Below, piece by piece: positions 39,435-51,712 of a stretch of 64,000 nucleotides of DNA. How positions within the stretch are numbered: position 1 is the first letter of the stretch; every line of letters starts with the position of its first letter. The stretch is from Spirodela intermedia (taxonomy: Eukaryota; Streptophyta; Magnoliopsida; Alismatales; Araceae): positions 4,226,759 through 4,290,758 of the forward strand of contig LR746266.1 of the NCBI GenBank assembly GCA_902729315.2, written 5' to 3'. A program made the position numbers and the translations under genes. The notes beneath the pieces were generated by a model, which saw only the letters and a list, made by a program, of their open reading frames with translations, did not search any database and was not told the origin of the DNA.

Positions 39435-40356
39435 AGGAGGCTCTTCATCACATTTGATATACTTTTAAGAGGTGGTGACTTGTTTCCCTATAGATCATTC
39501 TCTTCCCGACGACGGCTTATTCGTCAATCAATTAGAAATAATTTACTTGATAGATTTATGATCCTTTTATCACGAATCATTCAACAATTTTAGTAACAAT
39601 ACTCTAGGAATTACGTCGACGAAATTTTTGTTGATGATCAAGTAATTATGACGGCTTAATTCTTCATCAATGATCTGAAGGAAAGTCATAATTTAATCAT
39701 ATAAAAATACGAGTTTTGGCTTTAGTAAGATTTGAACTCACGCTCGTCCTCTGCCTATATGAGAGAGGGAATACATTCTCGAATACCCTTATATAATGAC
39801 ATCATCATGATATCTTGTTGTTATAAATAAGGGGTATTTTAGATATTAAAATTTTCAAAATATTTTGAGAAAGGTGTGATTACCGATTTAGTCCCACATT
39901 GACTACACATCAAATGTGGAGATGCATATATGGTAATGTGAGATTTTGAAATTAATAAGTCCATTTCTCATGTGTATGACCACTCCTTACCTCACAATTG
40001 ACTAGCCATTGATGTAGAAGGGGAGTGACACACACGTGCACCCCGGTCCATAGTCGTTTGAGCCCTTACTCACAGCTCCACTCTGATTGCGCTTCTGACC
40101 CGCTTACGAGCTTGATTGGCCGACAAGTCCTTTTTTTCTATCTTTTTATTATTTTTCTTTTTCTTCATTTATCTCAAAAATAAGATCATAAAAATGATAG
40201 AAAGTTGCATAAAATTACGTAATTAGCCAAGAATCACATTAATCAATTGAAAACTATTTTTCATAATTTAACACAAATATAAGTCTATTTATCATGAGTT
40301 AAGACTAAAACTATATTCTTTATTAATCATTATGTCATGATAAGGAAAATTTATCA
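39435..40356 (-). mobile_element. Old LTR copy H, 5'-terminal segment
   Basis: Continuation of H after the A insertion; the first five bases are the AGGAG duplication. It ends AAATTTATCA at 40356, the decayed LTR 5' terminus. A region around 39760-39870 with tracts such as GGGGTATTTTAGATATT is absent from A, B and D but matches E and F, so H, E and F belong to an older LTR form. Confidence 0.85.
39890..39932 (+). promoter_or_regulatory. USE + TATA module, LTR H
   Basis: AGTCCCACATTG at 39890-39901, 25 nt, TATATG at 39927-39932. The spacer sequence is almost unrelated to that in the young copies, yet the length is unchanged. Confidence 0.6.
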
Positions 40357-41685
40357 GTATGCTTTAGAAAAAGTAGAGAAAATGATGAATGAATTATTCA
40401 AATTAAAGTATGGGCAAATTTGAATTGAAAGCAATATAGTGACACATGGAAAGGTGGTTGAGATATTTAAAATAAAAATATATAATCAATCACTAAAGCA
40501 AAACTTTAATTCAAGACCTGACGTGACTCAGTCGTTGTATATTAAATCACGCAAATATAAAATTTATAAAACTAGAAAATACAAATTTTCGGATATTTAG
40601 AAGTATTTCTAAATAAATATATCAATTATAATTCAATAAAATTTCCAAAAATAGCGGTAATTTTCTAGGTCGATCACAAGGATGTAATATAATATCTGGT
40701 AATTATTCAGAATTTTTCTCAATGAGTACGATTTTCTTACGAATTTTATACTAGGAAATAAAAAAGAAATATATTTAAAATTCACGAAAAAAAGGAAATA
40801 AGGGTGCGGGCGTCAGGATGACGTCAGCGCCCGGCGAATGCGAATCAGGCGGAAGCAGAGTTCCGCCCGGCGATTCTTACGTAGGCGATTACAGACGACT
40901 CAATTAATCAAATTAAGATCTGTAAAAGTCAAAAGAATCGTAATTGAACGAAGTATAGTTTGGTAAATTAAAATCAACAAAGTATCACTAAATGAAGCGT
41001 AAATTAAATTGAAAGCAGGAAAACAAAGTTCCGGCATTGCGACGGCGATGTGTCGGCGATGCACCGGAATCTTGAGCGTTTGAGAGGATCGTCGTGTAGT
41101 GTCCACGGCCTCGAAGGCTCTCCTTGGACAAAGACGACGTGGGCAATCTCTAGATCTTCTCGCGAAGTCTAGAGATCAATGAAGTGAGCCGTCAAATCGT
41201 CTCCGGCGACTGTCACCTGGCGGAGCGGAAAAACGGGGACTTTGCGGCTCTCCGACGGCTGTCACCTGACGGAGAGGCGCTAGATGGAGGTGGGGCGCGT
41301 GTCAGGGAGCTTCATCCTCAGGTCTGCGCAGCAAGAGGAGGCTCTTCATCGCATCTGGTACGCTCTTAGGAGGTGGCGACTGGTCTCCCAGCGGATCGTC
41401 CTCTTCCCGATGACGGCTTGTTCGTCGATCAATCGGAGATCGTTTACTCGATGGATTCGTGATCCTTTTATCGCAAATCGTTCAGCAATTTTAGTAGCAA
41501 TGTTCCGCAAATCGCGTTGACGAGATTTTTGCCGATGATCCAGCAATTCTCGTTGCTTAATCCTTCACTAGCGATCTGCAGGAAAGTCGTGATAATCAGA
41601 TAAAAATATATGAATTTTGACTCTAAGAGGATTCGAACCCGCGCCAGTCGCCCCGCCTCTTCTGAGGAAGGTGTGATGGGGGTTT

Positions 41686-41728
41686 AGTCCCACATCGGTT
41701 GTACGCCGATTTTTCGGACGAATATATA
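41686..41728 (+). promoter_or_regulatory. USE + TATA module, LTR B
   Basis: Perfect USE AGTCCCACATCG at 41686-41697, 25 nt, TATATA at 41723-41728, on the strand antisense to the LTR. Confidence 0.75.
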
Positions 41729-41751
41729 GTAGTGCTAGCTTTGTGAGCAAA

Positions 41752-41945
41752 GTCCCTTCTCACGCGTGTATGACCACTCCTTGCCTCACAGCTAACTGCC
41801 CACCAGTGATGTGGAAGGGGAGTGGCGTATGCGTACCCTGTCGGTCCCCAAGCCAAGCCGCTCAAGCCCCTGCTTGTAGCTTACTTCTCGACTGCACTTC
41901 CGACCCGCTTGCGGGCCCGGCTGGCCGGTGGATCCCCCCATTTTT
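41752..41945 (+). ncRNA. Candidate Pol III-type antisense LTR RNA, copy B
   Basis: GTCCCTTC begins 29 nt after the first T of TATATA. About 194 nt follow to TTTTT at 41941-41945. The body is GC-rich and can form CCACTCC/GGAGTGG and CCCGCTTGCGGG stems. The first eight bases equal the recalled 5' end of plant U6 snRNA, but the rest is unlike U6. Confidence 0.4.
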
Positions 41946-42162
41946 GCAATATTTTTATTTTTATTTCTTGTTCTTCATTTATCTCAAAAGTAAGACTGTA
42001 AAAATCGTATAAAATCACATAATTACCCAAAAAATCACGTTAATCAATTGAAAACCAAAAATCATTCTTTAACACAAATATAAGTCTATTTATCATGAGT
42101 TAAGGCTAAAACTATATTATTTACTAATTATTAACTCATGATAATGAAGACTTATCAAGACC

Positions 42163-44687
42163 CAAAAGACAACTGAGTTGAACCATTTGTATGAAATGAA
42201 GAAGTAGATGGAGAAGCCATCAACATATAACCTACACAATGACACATTAGACTTATATAGAGAAAATAACAAAACAAAAAAAACCAAGTTTTAACCTAGT
42301 ATCAAAAGTAAAATCAGTTGTTAAAGTTACATGTATCTCCATATAGAAGTTTCAAAGACCAACTATGAGAAACGTGTATGTTTTGAAGAGAACTAAAACT
42401 TTAGGTCAACTTCTCAAACTCTAGATGGTTACATATTATTAGAGTGCATGGACTAAATGACATGTAATGATGATATCCTAGCTCAATCTTGAACACAAGT
42501 ATATCTATTGATAACTTAAATATTTTCATACACAATATCATAGACAATATATCTACGAACAAGAAGATGCCTATTTATTTAAGTAGAAGTATGACTGAAG
42601 GTTAGAAGCCTAGATTTTGGATAGCAACTTGTCAATAGAAGGTATAGATTAAGGAAAACTCAAATGATCATCTTTCAGTAAGACTTTGAAAGAAGAAATA
42701 TTTGTAAATCAAAGTGTGGATGGAGAAACATGAAGATATTCAAATTAATATGACTATTTTCAGATATTGATATGACAATATATGGTCGAGTATTAATGAG
42801 GGAGTTAATACCACATGAAACTAACATTGAACTAAAAAATCCAAATCATCATTATTAGATAATATTCTCAATTATCTACAGCAACATATGAATCAATTAA
42901 TTACTTCAAATATTATCTTTGCCCATCATGTCTTAAGATAATATGGGTGGTGAGTGGAGAAAGGGTAAAACAAAGATACAAAATGTTGAGAGTCAAAATT
43001 CACCAATTTAGGATATTGTTATTTGAGGATAAGTGTACCTAGACCTAAACACATGATGTCGTGAGTCAAGACCTACCATTGAGGGGTGAGATCTATCAGA
43101 AGATCAAACAATTATGTTGAGAGAGCTGAGCTCTTAAAATCAACTATGTTTTCATTGAAAAATGGTAGAAATATAAAAGGAGGATGTTTTAATACTAGAT
43201 GTAGCCCAAAGAAAGTTGAACTAGTATAAAATCTATGTGTCTATCATCACTAAGAGTGAGAGAGACCAAAACCAGTGTCTATATGACTTAGATAAGAATC
43301 TTAGGTTAAGTTGCATAAATATTTTATAAACTCAGTCATAATGTATGTCAACATGTAGAAGACTAATTCACCTCCTTTGGTATTTCAATTAGCCAAATCA
43401 AACCCAATAATCTATCCATTCATTTATGTTCTCAAGACATATTTTACTTATATCAAGTGAAATATTAGAAAAATAGATATTCATTTCATCAATCTTAGTG
43501 TCTTTACATCTTCTATTAATATTATTAGTGATCTAGTTGACTCATTTAGTTGGATAGTGTGGTCCTTTTTATTTTAACAAGATTCAATTCAAGATTTGTT
43601 TATTTCAAACAAAAGTTTATATTTGGTTGACCAAAATGTTCTCATTCATTTCTAATGGTGAGATCATTTGTTGACATCAGTGATTAATGGAAATCTATTT
43701 GTATTTATCTTTATAATTTCTTTCTTCAATATATATGAAGATAATTGATGAACTAAGATCCATTAAAACTTGACTATATTGAATCAACTTTTTATATTAG
43801 ATTTATGTGATGAAAAAAAAGGATTTGAAAATATATAGATGGACACAGTAGTTATGTCAACTAAATCCCAATCTAAAGATAAATATTTCTCAATTGGAAT
43901 TATTGAGTATGATCATGAAATGGAAAAATGAGATATGAATAATGCTAAAATACTTAGGTGAATTAATAACTCTAATGAGTAGTATATTGATTATTAATAG
44001 TTAGAAAATAAACCCATCAAAAAAGTTGCATGTGACTATTTAGTTTGTCTTTATGTAAAATTTAAGTTTTTTAAAAAATATCAACTTAAAGGTGGAATAA
44101 GATCTATTCATCAAGGTAAATCTATATTTAAGATTTATATCGTCATTTTAGTGTATTTTGAGATAAACTAATATTTATAAAATCAAAATATATCCAAAGT
44201 GATTATAATTCATATGATATCATGTGAATTTTTTTATTACTGCTCTTAATCATGCTTTGAGATGATTTGAGATTCTCATTGGATTCTTATTACATCAATA
44301 TTTACTACCCTTTATTTTTGCTGTATTTAGTGAATTACTTACTAAATAAAATTATATATGATCACTTAATTCTACTATTACACTTGTAACTACAACCATG
44401 ATGGTTGTCAACAATAATAATCATTACCTAAGTCCTTAAAAAGAAATATCTTGTGTGTCTTTTGATGAATGTAGTTAGTTTCATGGTAAATACTATTAGA
44501 AGAAAGATTGTTCTTCGTTATGAGGAAAAAAAATAAACATTGACAAAAAGGATGTACAATTATCTTTATGCAAGAATCTAATGGCCAAAATATTCAAGAA
44601 TTGACTACCTTAATTGTATCTACATAAACACCATAAGAAGGTAAGTTGTCATTAGATCTTATAAAAACTCATGATAAATAGAATGAG
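42163..44687. other. AT-rich spacer between LTRs B and E
   Basis: About 2.5 kb without a supported gene. Every frame is broken by stops. The base composition suggests decayed repetitive DNA, but I recognise no domain or terminal structure. Confidence 0.55.
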
Positions 44688-45243
44688 TGATAAGTCTTTA
44701 TTATCATGAGTTAATAATTAATTAATAATATATTTTTAGCCTTAACTCATAATAAATAGATTTATATTTATATTAAATTGTGAGAAGTGATTTTTAGTTG
44801 ATTAATGAAATATTGTTTACTAATTATATGATTTTATGTGAATTTATATAATTTTTAAGATCTTACTTTTTAGATAAATAAAGAATAATAAAAAAAATAA
44901 AAAGATGAAAAGAGGGGAGAACCCATCGGCCAACGAGGCCTACAAATGAGTTAGAAGCACAATTAGGTGGAGTTGTGAGTAGGGGCTTAAGTGACTGAGG
45001 ATAGACTGATAGGGGCATTTGTGCGTCACTCCCTTTTCATGTCACTAGTGACCAGTTAAGCATGGGGTAAGAAGTGGTTGTACGCATAAGAAAAAGGAGC
45101 TAATTGATTCTCAAATCTTGTATTACTATATATTCATCTCAAAGTTTTATGTATAATTGATGTGGGACTAAACCCTAGTCACACCTTTCTCAAAATATTT
45201 TCATAATTTTTGTACCTAAAATACTCTTTATTATCAAAAAGAG
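44688..45243 (+). mobile_element. Old LTR copy E, 5' segment (interrupted by C)
   Basis: Starts TGATAAGTCTTTATTATC with the family terminal hairpin and proceeds in the plus direction until LTR C begins at 45244. E resumes at 48514. It is strongly decayed and AT-shifted. Confidence 0.85.
45127..45169 (-). promoter_or_regulatory. USE + TATA module, LTR E
   Basis: On the minus strand: AGTCCCACATCA (45169-45158), 25 nt, TATATA (45132-45127). One USE base has decayed; the spacing is intact. Confidence 0.6.
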
Positions 45244-46231
45244 TGACATGACTTAGTCGTTATATAGTAAATCACGTAAATTTAAAATTTATAAAATAAG
45301 AAAATATAATTTTTTAGATATTTAAAAGTTTTTTTGAACAAATATATCAATTATAATTCAATAAAACTTCTAAAAATATCAATAATTTTCTAGGTTGATC
45401 ACAAGAATGTAATATGATATTAGGTAATTATTCAGAATTTTACTTAAAGAATACTATTTTTTATAAATTTTATATTATAAACTGAAAAAGAAATATATTT
45501 AAAATTCACAAAAAAGGGAAATAAGGGTGCGAATGATAGGATGACGTCAGTGCCTGGCGAATGCGAATTGAGTAGAAATAGAGTTCCACCTGGCAATTCT
45601 TATGTAAATGATTACAGATGATTTAATTGATCAAATTAAGATATGTAAAAGCTTAAAGAATCGTAATTGAATGAAGTATATCTTGGTAAATTTAAATCAC
45701 ACAAATTATCACTAAATGAAGCGAAAAGTAAGTTGAAAGTAGGAAAATAAATTTCGGGCATTACGGCGGCGATGCATTGATGATGCACTGGAATCCTGAG
45801 TGTTCAGGAGGATCGTCGTGCTGTGTCTACGGCCTCGAAGGCTCTCCTTTAAAAAAGATGACGTAGGCATTTTTTAGATCTCTTTGCAAAGTCTAGAGAT
45901 CAATGAAATGGGTCATCGAACCATCTCTGATGATTGTCACCTAGCGGAGCAGAAAAATGACGACTTTGTGACTCTTTGGCGGTTGTCACTCGATGGAGAG
46001 GAGCTGAATGAAAGTGGGGTACGTGTCAGGGAGCTTCATCCTTAGGTCTATGCAGCAAGATGAGGCTTTTCATCGCATTCGGTATGCTCTCAAGAGGTGA
46101 CGACTCATCTCTTGCGGATCGTCCTGTTCTCGACGACGGCTTGTTTGTTGATCAATCGAAGATACTTTACTTGATGGATTCACGATCTTTTTATCACAAA
46201 TTATTTAACAATTTTAGTAACAATGCTCCGT
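45244..46231 (-). mobile_element. LTR copy C, 3'-terminal segment (inside E, interrupted by D)
   Basis: Starts TGACATGACTTAGTCG and continues to AACAATGCTCCG, where D is inserted. It resumes after D. Intermediate decay. Its own target duplication in E is no longer clear (AAGAG before, AAATG after). Confidence 0.88.
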
Positions 46232-47390
46232 GACGTGACTCAGTCGTTGTATGTTAAATCACACAAATATAAAATTTATAAAACTAGAAAATACGAATTT
46301 TCGGATATTTAGAAGTATTTCTAAATAAATATATCAATTATAATTCAATAAAATTTCCAAAAATAGCGGTAATTTTCCAAGTCGATCACAAGAATGTAAT
46401 ATAATATCTGGTAATTATTCAGAATTTTTCTCAATGAGTACGATTTTTTTACGAATTTTATACTAGGAAATAAAAAGGAAATATATTTAAAATTCACGAA
46501 AAAAAGGAAATAAGGGTGCGGGCGTCAGGATGACGTCAGCGCCCGGCGAATGCGAATTAGGCAGAAACAGAGTTCCGCCCGGCGATTCTTATGTAGGCGA
46601 TTATAGACGACTCAATTAATCAAATTAAGATCTGTAAAAGCCAAAAGAATCGTAATTGAACGAAGTATAGTTTGGTAAATTAAAATCAACAAAGTATCAC
46701 TAAATGAAGCGTAAATTAAATTGAAAGCAGGAAAACAAAGTTCCGGCATCGCGACGGCGATGCGTCGGCGATGCACTGGAATCCTGAGCATTCGGGAGGA
46801 TCGTCGTGTAGTGTCCACGGCCTCGAAGGCTCTCCTTGGACAAAGACGACCTGGGCAATCTTTAGATCTTCTCGTGAAGTCTAGAGATCAATGAAGTGGG
46901 TCGTCGAATCGTCTCCGGCGGCTGTCACTTGGCGGAGCGGAAAAACGGCGACTTTGCGGCTCTCCGGCGGCTGTCACCCGACGGAGAGGAGCTGGATGGA
47001 GGTGGGGCGCGTGTTAGGGAGCTTCATCCTCAGGTCCGCGCAGCAAGAGGAGGCTCTTCATCGCATCTAGTACGCTCTTAGGAGGTGGCGACTGGTCTCC
47101 CGGTGGATCGTCCTCTTCCCGACGACGGCTTGTTCGTCGATCAATCAGAGATGATTTACTCGATGGATTCACGATCCTTTTATCGTGAATCGTTCAGAAA
47201 TTTTAGTAGCAATGCTCCGCGAATCGCGTTGACGAGATTTTTGCCGATGATCCAGCGATTCTCGTTGCTTAATCCTTCCCCGGTGATTTGCAGGAAAGTC
47301 GTGATAATCAAATAAAAATATATGAATTTTGACTTTGGAAGGATTCGAACTCGCGCCGGTCGCCCGCCTCTTCTGAGGAAGGTGTGGTTT

Positions 47391-47433
47391 AGTCCCACAT
47401 CGGTTGTACGCCGATTTTTCGGGCGAATATATA
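47391..47433 (+). promoter_or_regulatory. USE + TATA module, LTR D
   Basis: Perfect USE AGTCCCACATCG at 47391-47402, 25 nt, TATATA at 47428-47433. Confidence 0.75.
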
Positions 47434-47456
47434 GTAATGTTAGCTTTGTGAGCAAA

Positions 47457-47650
47457 GTCCCTTCTCTCGCGTGTATGACCACTCCTTGCCCCACAGCCGG
47501 CTGGCCACCGGTGACGTGGAAGGGGAGTGGCGTACGTGTGCCCTGTCGGTCCCCAAGCCAAGTCGCTCGAGCCGTTGCTCGCGGCTTACTCCCCAACTGC
47601 GCTTCCGACCCGCTTGCGGGGACGGCTGGCCGGCGGATCCCCACATTTTT
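47457..47650 (+). ncRNA. Candidate Pol III-type antisense LTR RNA, copy D
   Basis: GTCCCTTC starts 29 nt after the first T of TATATA; TTTTT lies at 47646-47650, giving 194 nt, the same length as in copy B. The body includes CCACTCC ... GGAGTGG and CCCGCTTGCGGG, which can pair. Confidence 0.4.
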
Positions 47651-47862
47651 GCAATATTTTTATTTTTATTTTTTGTTCTTCATTTATCTCAAAAGTAAGA
47701 CTATAAAAATCGTATAAAATCACATAATTACCCAAAAAATCACGTTAATCAATTGAAAACCAAAAATCATTCTTTAACACAAATATAAGTCTATTTATCA
47801 TGAGTTAAAGCTAAAACTATATTGTTTACTAATTATTAACTCATGATAATGAAGACTTATTA

Positions 47863-48513
47863 CTCCGCAAATCACGTTGATGAGATTTTCGTCAATGATT
47901 TAGCGATTTTGGTTGCTTAATCCTTTATTGACAATTTGCAGGAAAGTCGCGATAATGAGATAAAAATAAAATGAGTTTGGCTTTGGGAGGATTCGAACCC
48001 ATGCTAGTTGCTTGCCCTTTTTAAGGAAAGTGTGACAAGGGTTTAGTCCCACATCGCTTGTGCGCTAAAGTTTCGGGTGAATATATAATAATGTTATATT
48101 TTCAAGTAAGTCCCTTTCTCACATGTGTACGACCACTCTTTGTCCCACAGTTGGCTGGCCACTAGTGACATGGAAGGGGAGTGGTGCACACATGCCCTTA
48201 TCGGTGCAAGCCGGTCGAGCCCCTGCTCACAGCTACTCCCCGACTGTGCTTCCGACCTACTTACAAGCTCAGCTGGCCAGCGGGTCCCTCCCATTTTATT
48301 TTTTTTTATATTATTTTTCTTTATTTATCTCAAAAGTAAGATTATAAAAATCATATAAATTTGTATAAAATCACATAATTATCCAAAAATTCACGTTAAT
48401 CAACTGAAAACCACTTTTCACACTTTAACACAAATATAAGTCTATTTATCATGAATTAAGGCTAAAACTATATTATTTACTAATTATTAACTCATGATAA
48501 TAAAGACTTATCA
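47863..48513 (-). mobile_element. LTR copy C, 5'-terminal segment
   Basis: Resumes C after the CTCCG duplication and ends AAAGACTTATCA at 48513, where E continues. It retains the GGATTCGAACC segment and the antisense USE/TATA module. Confidence 0.88.
48045..48087 (+). promoter_or_regulatory. USE + TATA module, LTR C
   Basis: Perfect USE AGTCCCACATCG at 48045-48056, 25 nt, TATATA at 48082-48087; GTCCC follows at 48110. Confidence 0.7.
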
Positions 48514-49695
48514 AAATGGTACCCTGATGATATTACTTTATAAGGGTATTCATGTACTTATTTCACTCTCTCATGTAGGTGGCGACCGACAAAGATTTAA
48601 ATCTTACTAGAGCTAAAATTATTTTTATTTCATTAAATTATAATTTTCTTATTAATTACCGATGAAAGATTAGGCCACTAGAATCACTCAATCATTAGCA
48701 AAATCTTGTCAATGTGATTCATGAAGCATTATTACTAAAATTATTGAATAATTTTAGATAAAAGATTGTAAATTCATATAAGAAATTATTTCTGATTGAT
48801 CAACAAATAAGCCATCATCGAGAAGATGATGATATGATGTGAGATGAGTTGTCTATCTCTTGAGAGCATATCAAATATGATGAAGAACCTCCTTTTATTG
48901 TGTGGAGCCTAAAGGATGAAGCTTCTTAATATGCACCCTACCTTTATATAGCTCATCTTTGTCAGATGATAGTCACTAGAGAGTCACAAAGTAGTCATTT
49001 TTTTGCTCTGCTAGGTGACAGTTGTAGAAGATAATTTGATGACCCAATTTATTGATTTTTAAAATTTACAAGAAGATCTAGAAATTACCCACATCATGTG
49101 TGCCTAAGGAGAGCCTTCGAGGCCATAGATATTGCATAATATTCTCGAACACATAGAATTATGGTGATCGTTATCACGATGCCAAAATTCTATCTTTCTT
49201 ACTTTCAAGTTATTTTTTTCATAATTTAGTGATATTTTGTGTGATTTCAAGTCACTAAAATATATTTTATTTTACTATGATTATTTTAACTTTTATAGAT
49301 CTTAATTTGATTTACTAAATTGTCTATAATCGATTCTATAAAAATGACTAAGAGAAACTCTATTTTCACTTCAATTGCATTCCTCAAGGTGTTGACATTA
49401 TCTTGATGTTTGCACACTTGTTTCCCCCTTTTGTGAATTTTTAAATAAATTTTATATTCATCATTTAGTCTAAACATTATAAAAAATATATTCTTTTAAG
49501 ATAATTCTGAAATATTATCTAATATTATCCTACATCCTTGTGATTAATGTGATTTTTTTTATTTTTGAAATTTTTTATCAAATTATAATTTATTTTTTTG
49601 TTTTGAAGTATTTCTAAAAAATAAAAAAATACTATTTTCTAGTTTTATAAATTTTAAATTTGTATAATTTATTATACAACAATTAAGTCACATCA
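48514..49695 (+). mobile_element. Old LTR copy E, 3' segment
   Basis: Continues E in the plus direction after the nested C/D insertion and ends CAATTAAGTCACATCA at 49695, the decayed form of the GAGTCACGTCA terminus. Flanking target duplications are no longer recognisable. Confidence 0.82.
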
Positions 49696-51712
49696 AAGGA
49701 CTAAGTTTCGGTGTCCATTACTCATACTCTTAAGACATAAATACATCTAGAAGCTAGACAATTGATCTCTTAAGAAGGGGCTAGACTTTAAGTTCAATGC
49801 ATAAGCCAAAGTAGTACCAAGACGGTTGACCTCCTCTTGGGAAGGGCCAAGCCTATTGAACAATCTAGACTTATTTTGTCTTTAGAGATATTTAATAAAA
49901 ACATTAAAAAAATAATCTATTTTAAATAATTTATATGTATTACTCTAGTACTTCTATCTCATCAATCTAATTTTTCTTAAGGCAAGAGCCTTTGATGCTT
50001 TGACCAAGCATTGATTTATTGGTTAAAAATATAATAGGGGGGAGGGGAGGGAGTTATCATCTACTGAACTATCAGGTTTAAGAACACAAAAATACTAATA
50101 ATGCTTTGGGAAAGGATAAGTGAAACCAACATCTTCAAATAGAGGAGAATGAGAGCTCTTAGTAGACATTAACAAAAAATAGAATCCCTAGATAGGAAAT
50201 ATCAAATTTTGGGTAAATTATTATCTCTCATAACCACTAGTCTATACATAATTCTTTGCTATTATCACCTCTATTTTAAAAAATCACATAACCTTCAGTT
50301 TTATCCTCAATTGCATAGTAAAGGATTGAATCAACTGCTTACTCCTCATTGGTTAGGCATGATTTTGAGGATTTGACTATTGGGAATCAACTACTTCCTC
50401 CTTGATATGTTGTATGGAGATATGAAATAAATAAAGAATATTTTTATTTTCAGGCTTTAGCACAAATATGGTTATTGAGTTTATCATTTAATCCACATAT
50501 TTTGTCAAGGTCTTATTGTCTAGAATATGTGCTTTTAATGTTCAGTTGTTCTTAAATTTGAAACATTTTATTTTTGTGTAAATTGTCCTTGATATTTTGT
50601 TTAGAGATACATAATTGATCAACATATATTTTTACTTCAATGTTAGAACATATTTATGATTTTTGTGCATATCATTTTGCCCATATATTTTTGTCAATGT
50701 GTTACCATCTAGAATTTATGTCACTGACCTTCAGTTGTTTCTCATTTTGAGACTTGTAGTTCTCTCATACATTATATTTCAAAACTTCAATTTTGAGATA
50801 TGTGATTCACCAATGATTAGTTCTACTTCTGAAGTTGAGTTGAAGTAAGTTCATTTGTGTCATCATTTTCTTCACATGACGAGGATTTCTTTGCTTTTAT
50901 GAGGACTTTATACAAATACTTCATTTCAGCTATTATATAGATGTTGAGTTCAATTCCTACCTTAGACACCAATCATTTGATATTACTCTATATTTTCTTG
51001 ATTAATTCTTCAGTATATTAGTGCTAAGGTTTTGATTTTAAATTCTATCAATACTTTGATCTCTGTGATATTCAAAAAATTGTTGCCGTTAAGTCAATTT
51101 TTATGTAGTTAATGTTTTGAGTTTGAATCTCACACCTGAATTTATATGTTTTAAAGTTTTAGACATTTTTCCCATTGGAGCTTTTATCTTCACATCGCCC
51201 AAGTGATGTGTTTGAATCTCATCAGTGACTTTACATTTTTGGATAGTATGTGAGACTTCATCTATGCTTTTGTTTGAGCAATATGATGATGCATTACGTT
51301 TTCATCATGAAAATATCTCAAAGATGTGACTCCTTAAATTCATTGTAAATTAGAAGATTATTTCAAACATCATCAATGTGCACATTCTATATTTTTGAGA
51401 GATATTGAACTTGTAATATAAACTATCATGATGTTCATTGATGGTTCAATAAATATTCTATAAATAATTTAGAAATAAATTTTCACTTAGGAGTGTTGAA
51501 ATCAAACACATCAATATTTATAACCTATTATTTAGTATGCTCTTTCAATTCTCACAAATCTCAAATTGTATTGAGGCTCCATACATAGAAGGTCAATGAT
51601 CTTTTAATTTCCCACAAACCTCAGCTTGTATTGAGGGTTTATGCTTTGTGACACTTTTATCTTATTCTTTCTTTCACATATTGTTTTTACATTTCTAGTT
51701 TAGATGACCTAC
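49696..51712. other. AT-rich spacer between LTRs E and F
   Basis: No gene is supported. A degenerate direct repeat is visible: TTGTCAAGGTCTTATTGTCTAG near 50500 and a related segment TTGTCAATGTGTTACCATCTAG near 50691, a period of about 190 bp, with further similarity downstream. Confidence 0.5.

Larger units (their letters stand above)
40519..42157 (-). mobile_element. Solo LTR B, 1,639 bp, with TSD AGACC
   Basis: Starts TGACGTGACTCAGTCG and ends GAAGACTTATCA. AGACC at 40514-40518 is repeated exactly at 42158-42162. No internal region is present. It lacks the 144-bp tandem duplication of A and G. Inserted in AT-rich spacer next to H. Confidence 0.95.
46232..47862 (-). mobile_element. Solo LTR D (young), 1,631 bp, inserted in LTR C, TSD CTCCG
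   Basis: Starts TGACGTGACTCAGTCG and ends GAAGACTTATTA, the terminal CA having become TA. CTCCG at 46227-46231 is repeated at 47863-47867. It lacks the 144-bp duplication. Innermost layer of a three-level nest, D in C in E. Confidence 0.95.

Noticed and set aside
41752-41945. A U6 snRNA pseudogene
   Set aside because: Only the first eight bases agree with U6; the U6 core and the GATACAGAGAAG region are absent, so the body is something else.
47322-47717. Open frames on the strand antisense to the LTRs ending in a Tyr/Phe-rich tail
   Set aside because: The frame relation of the N-terminal and C-terminal parts changes between copies through small indels, so coding is not conserved; a non-coding RNA reading fits better.
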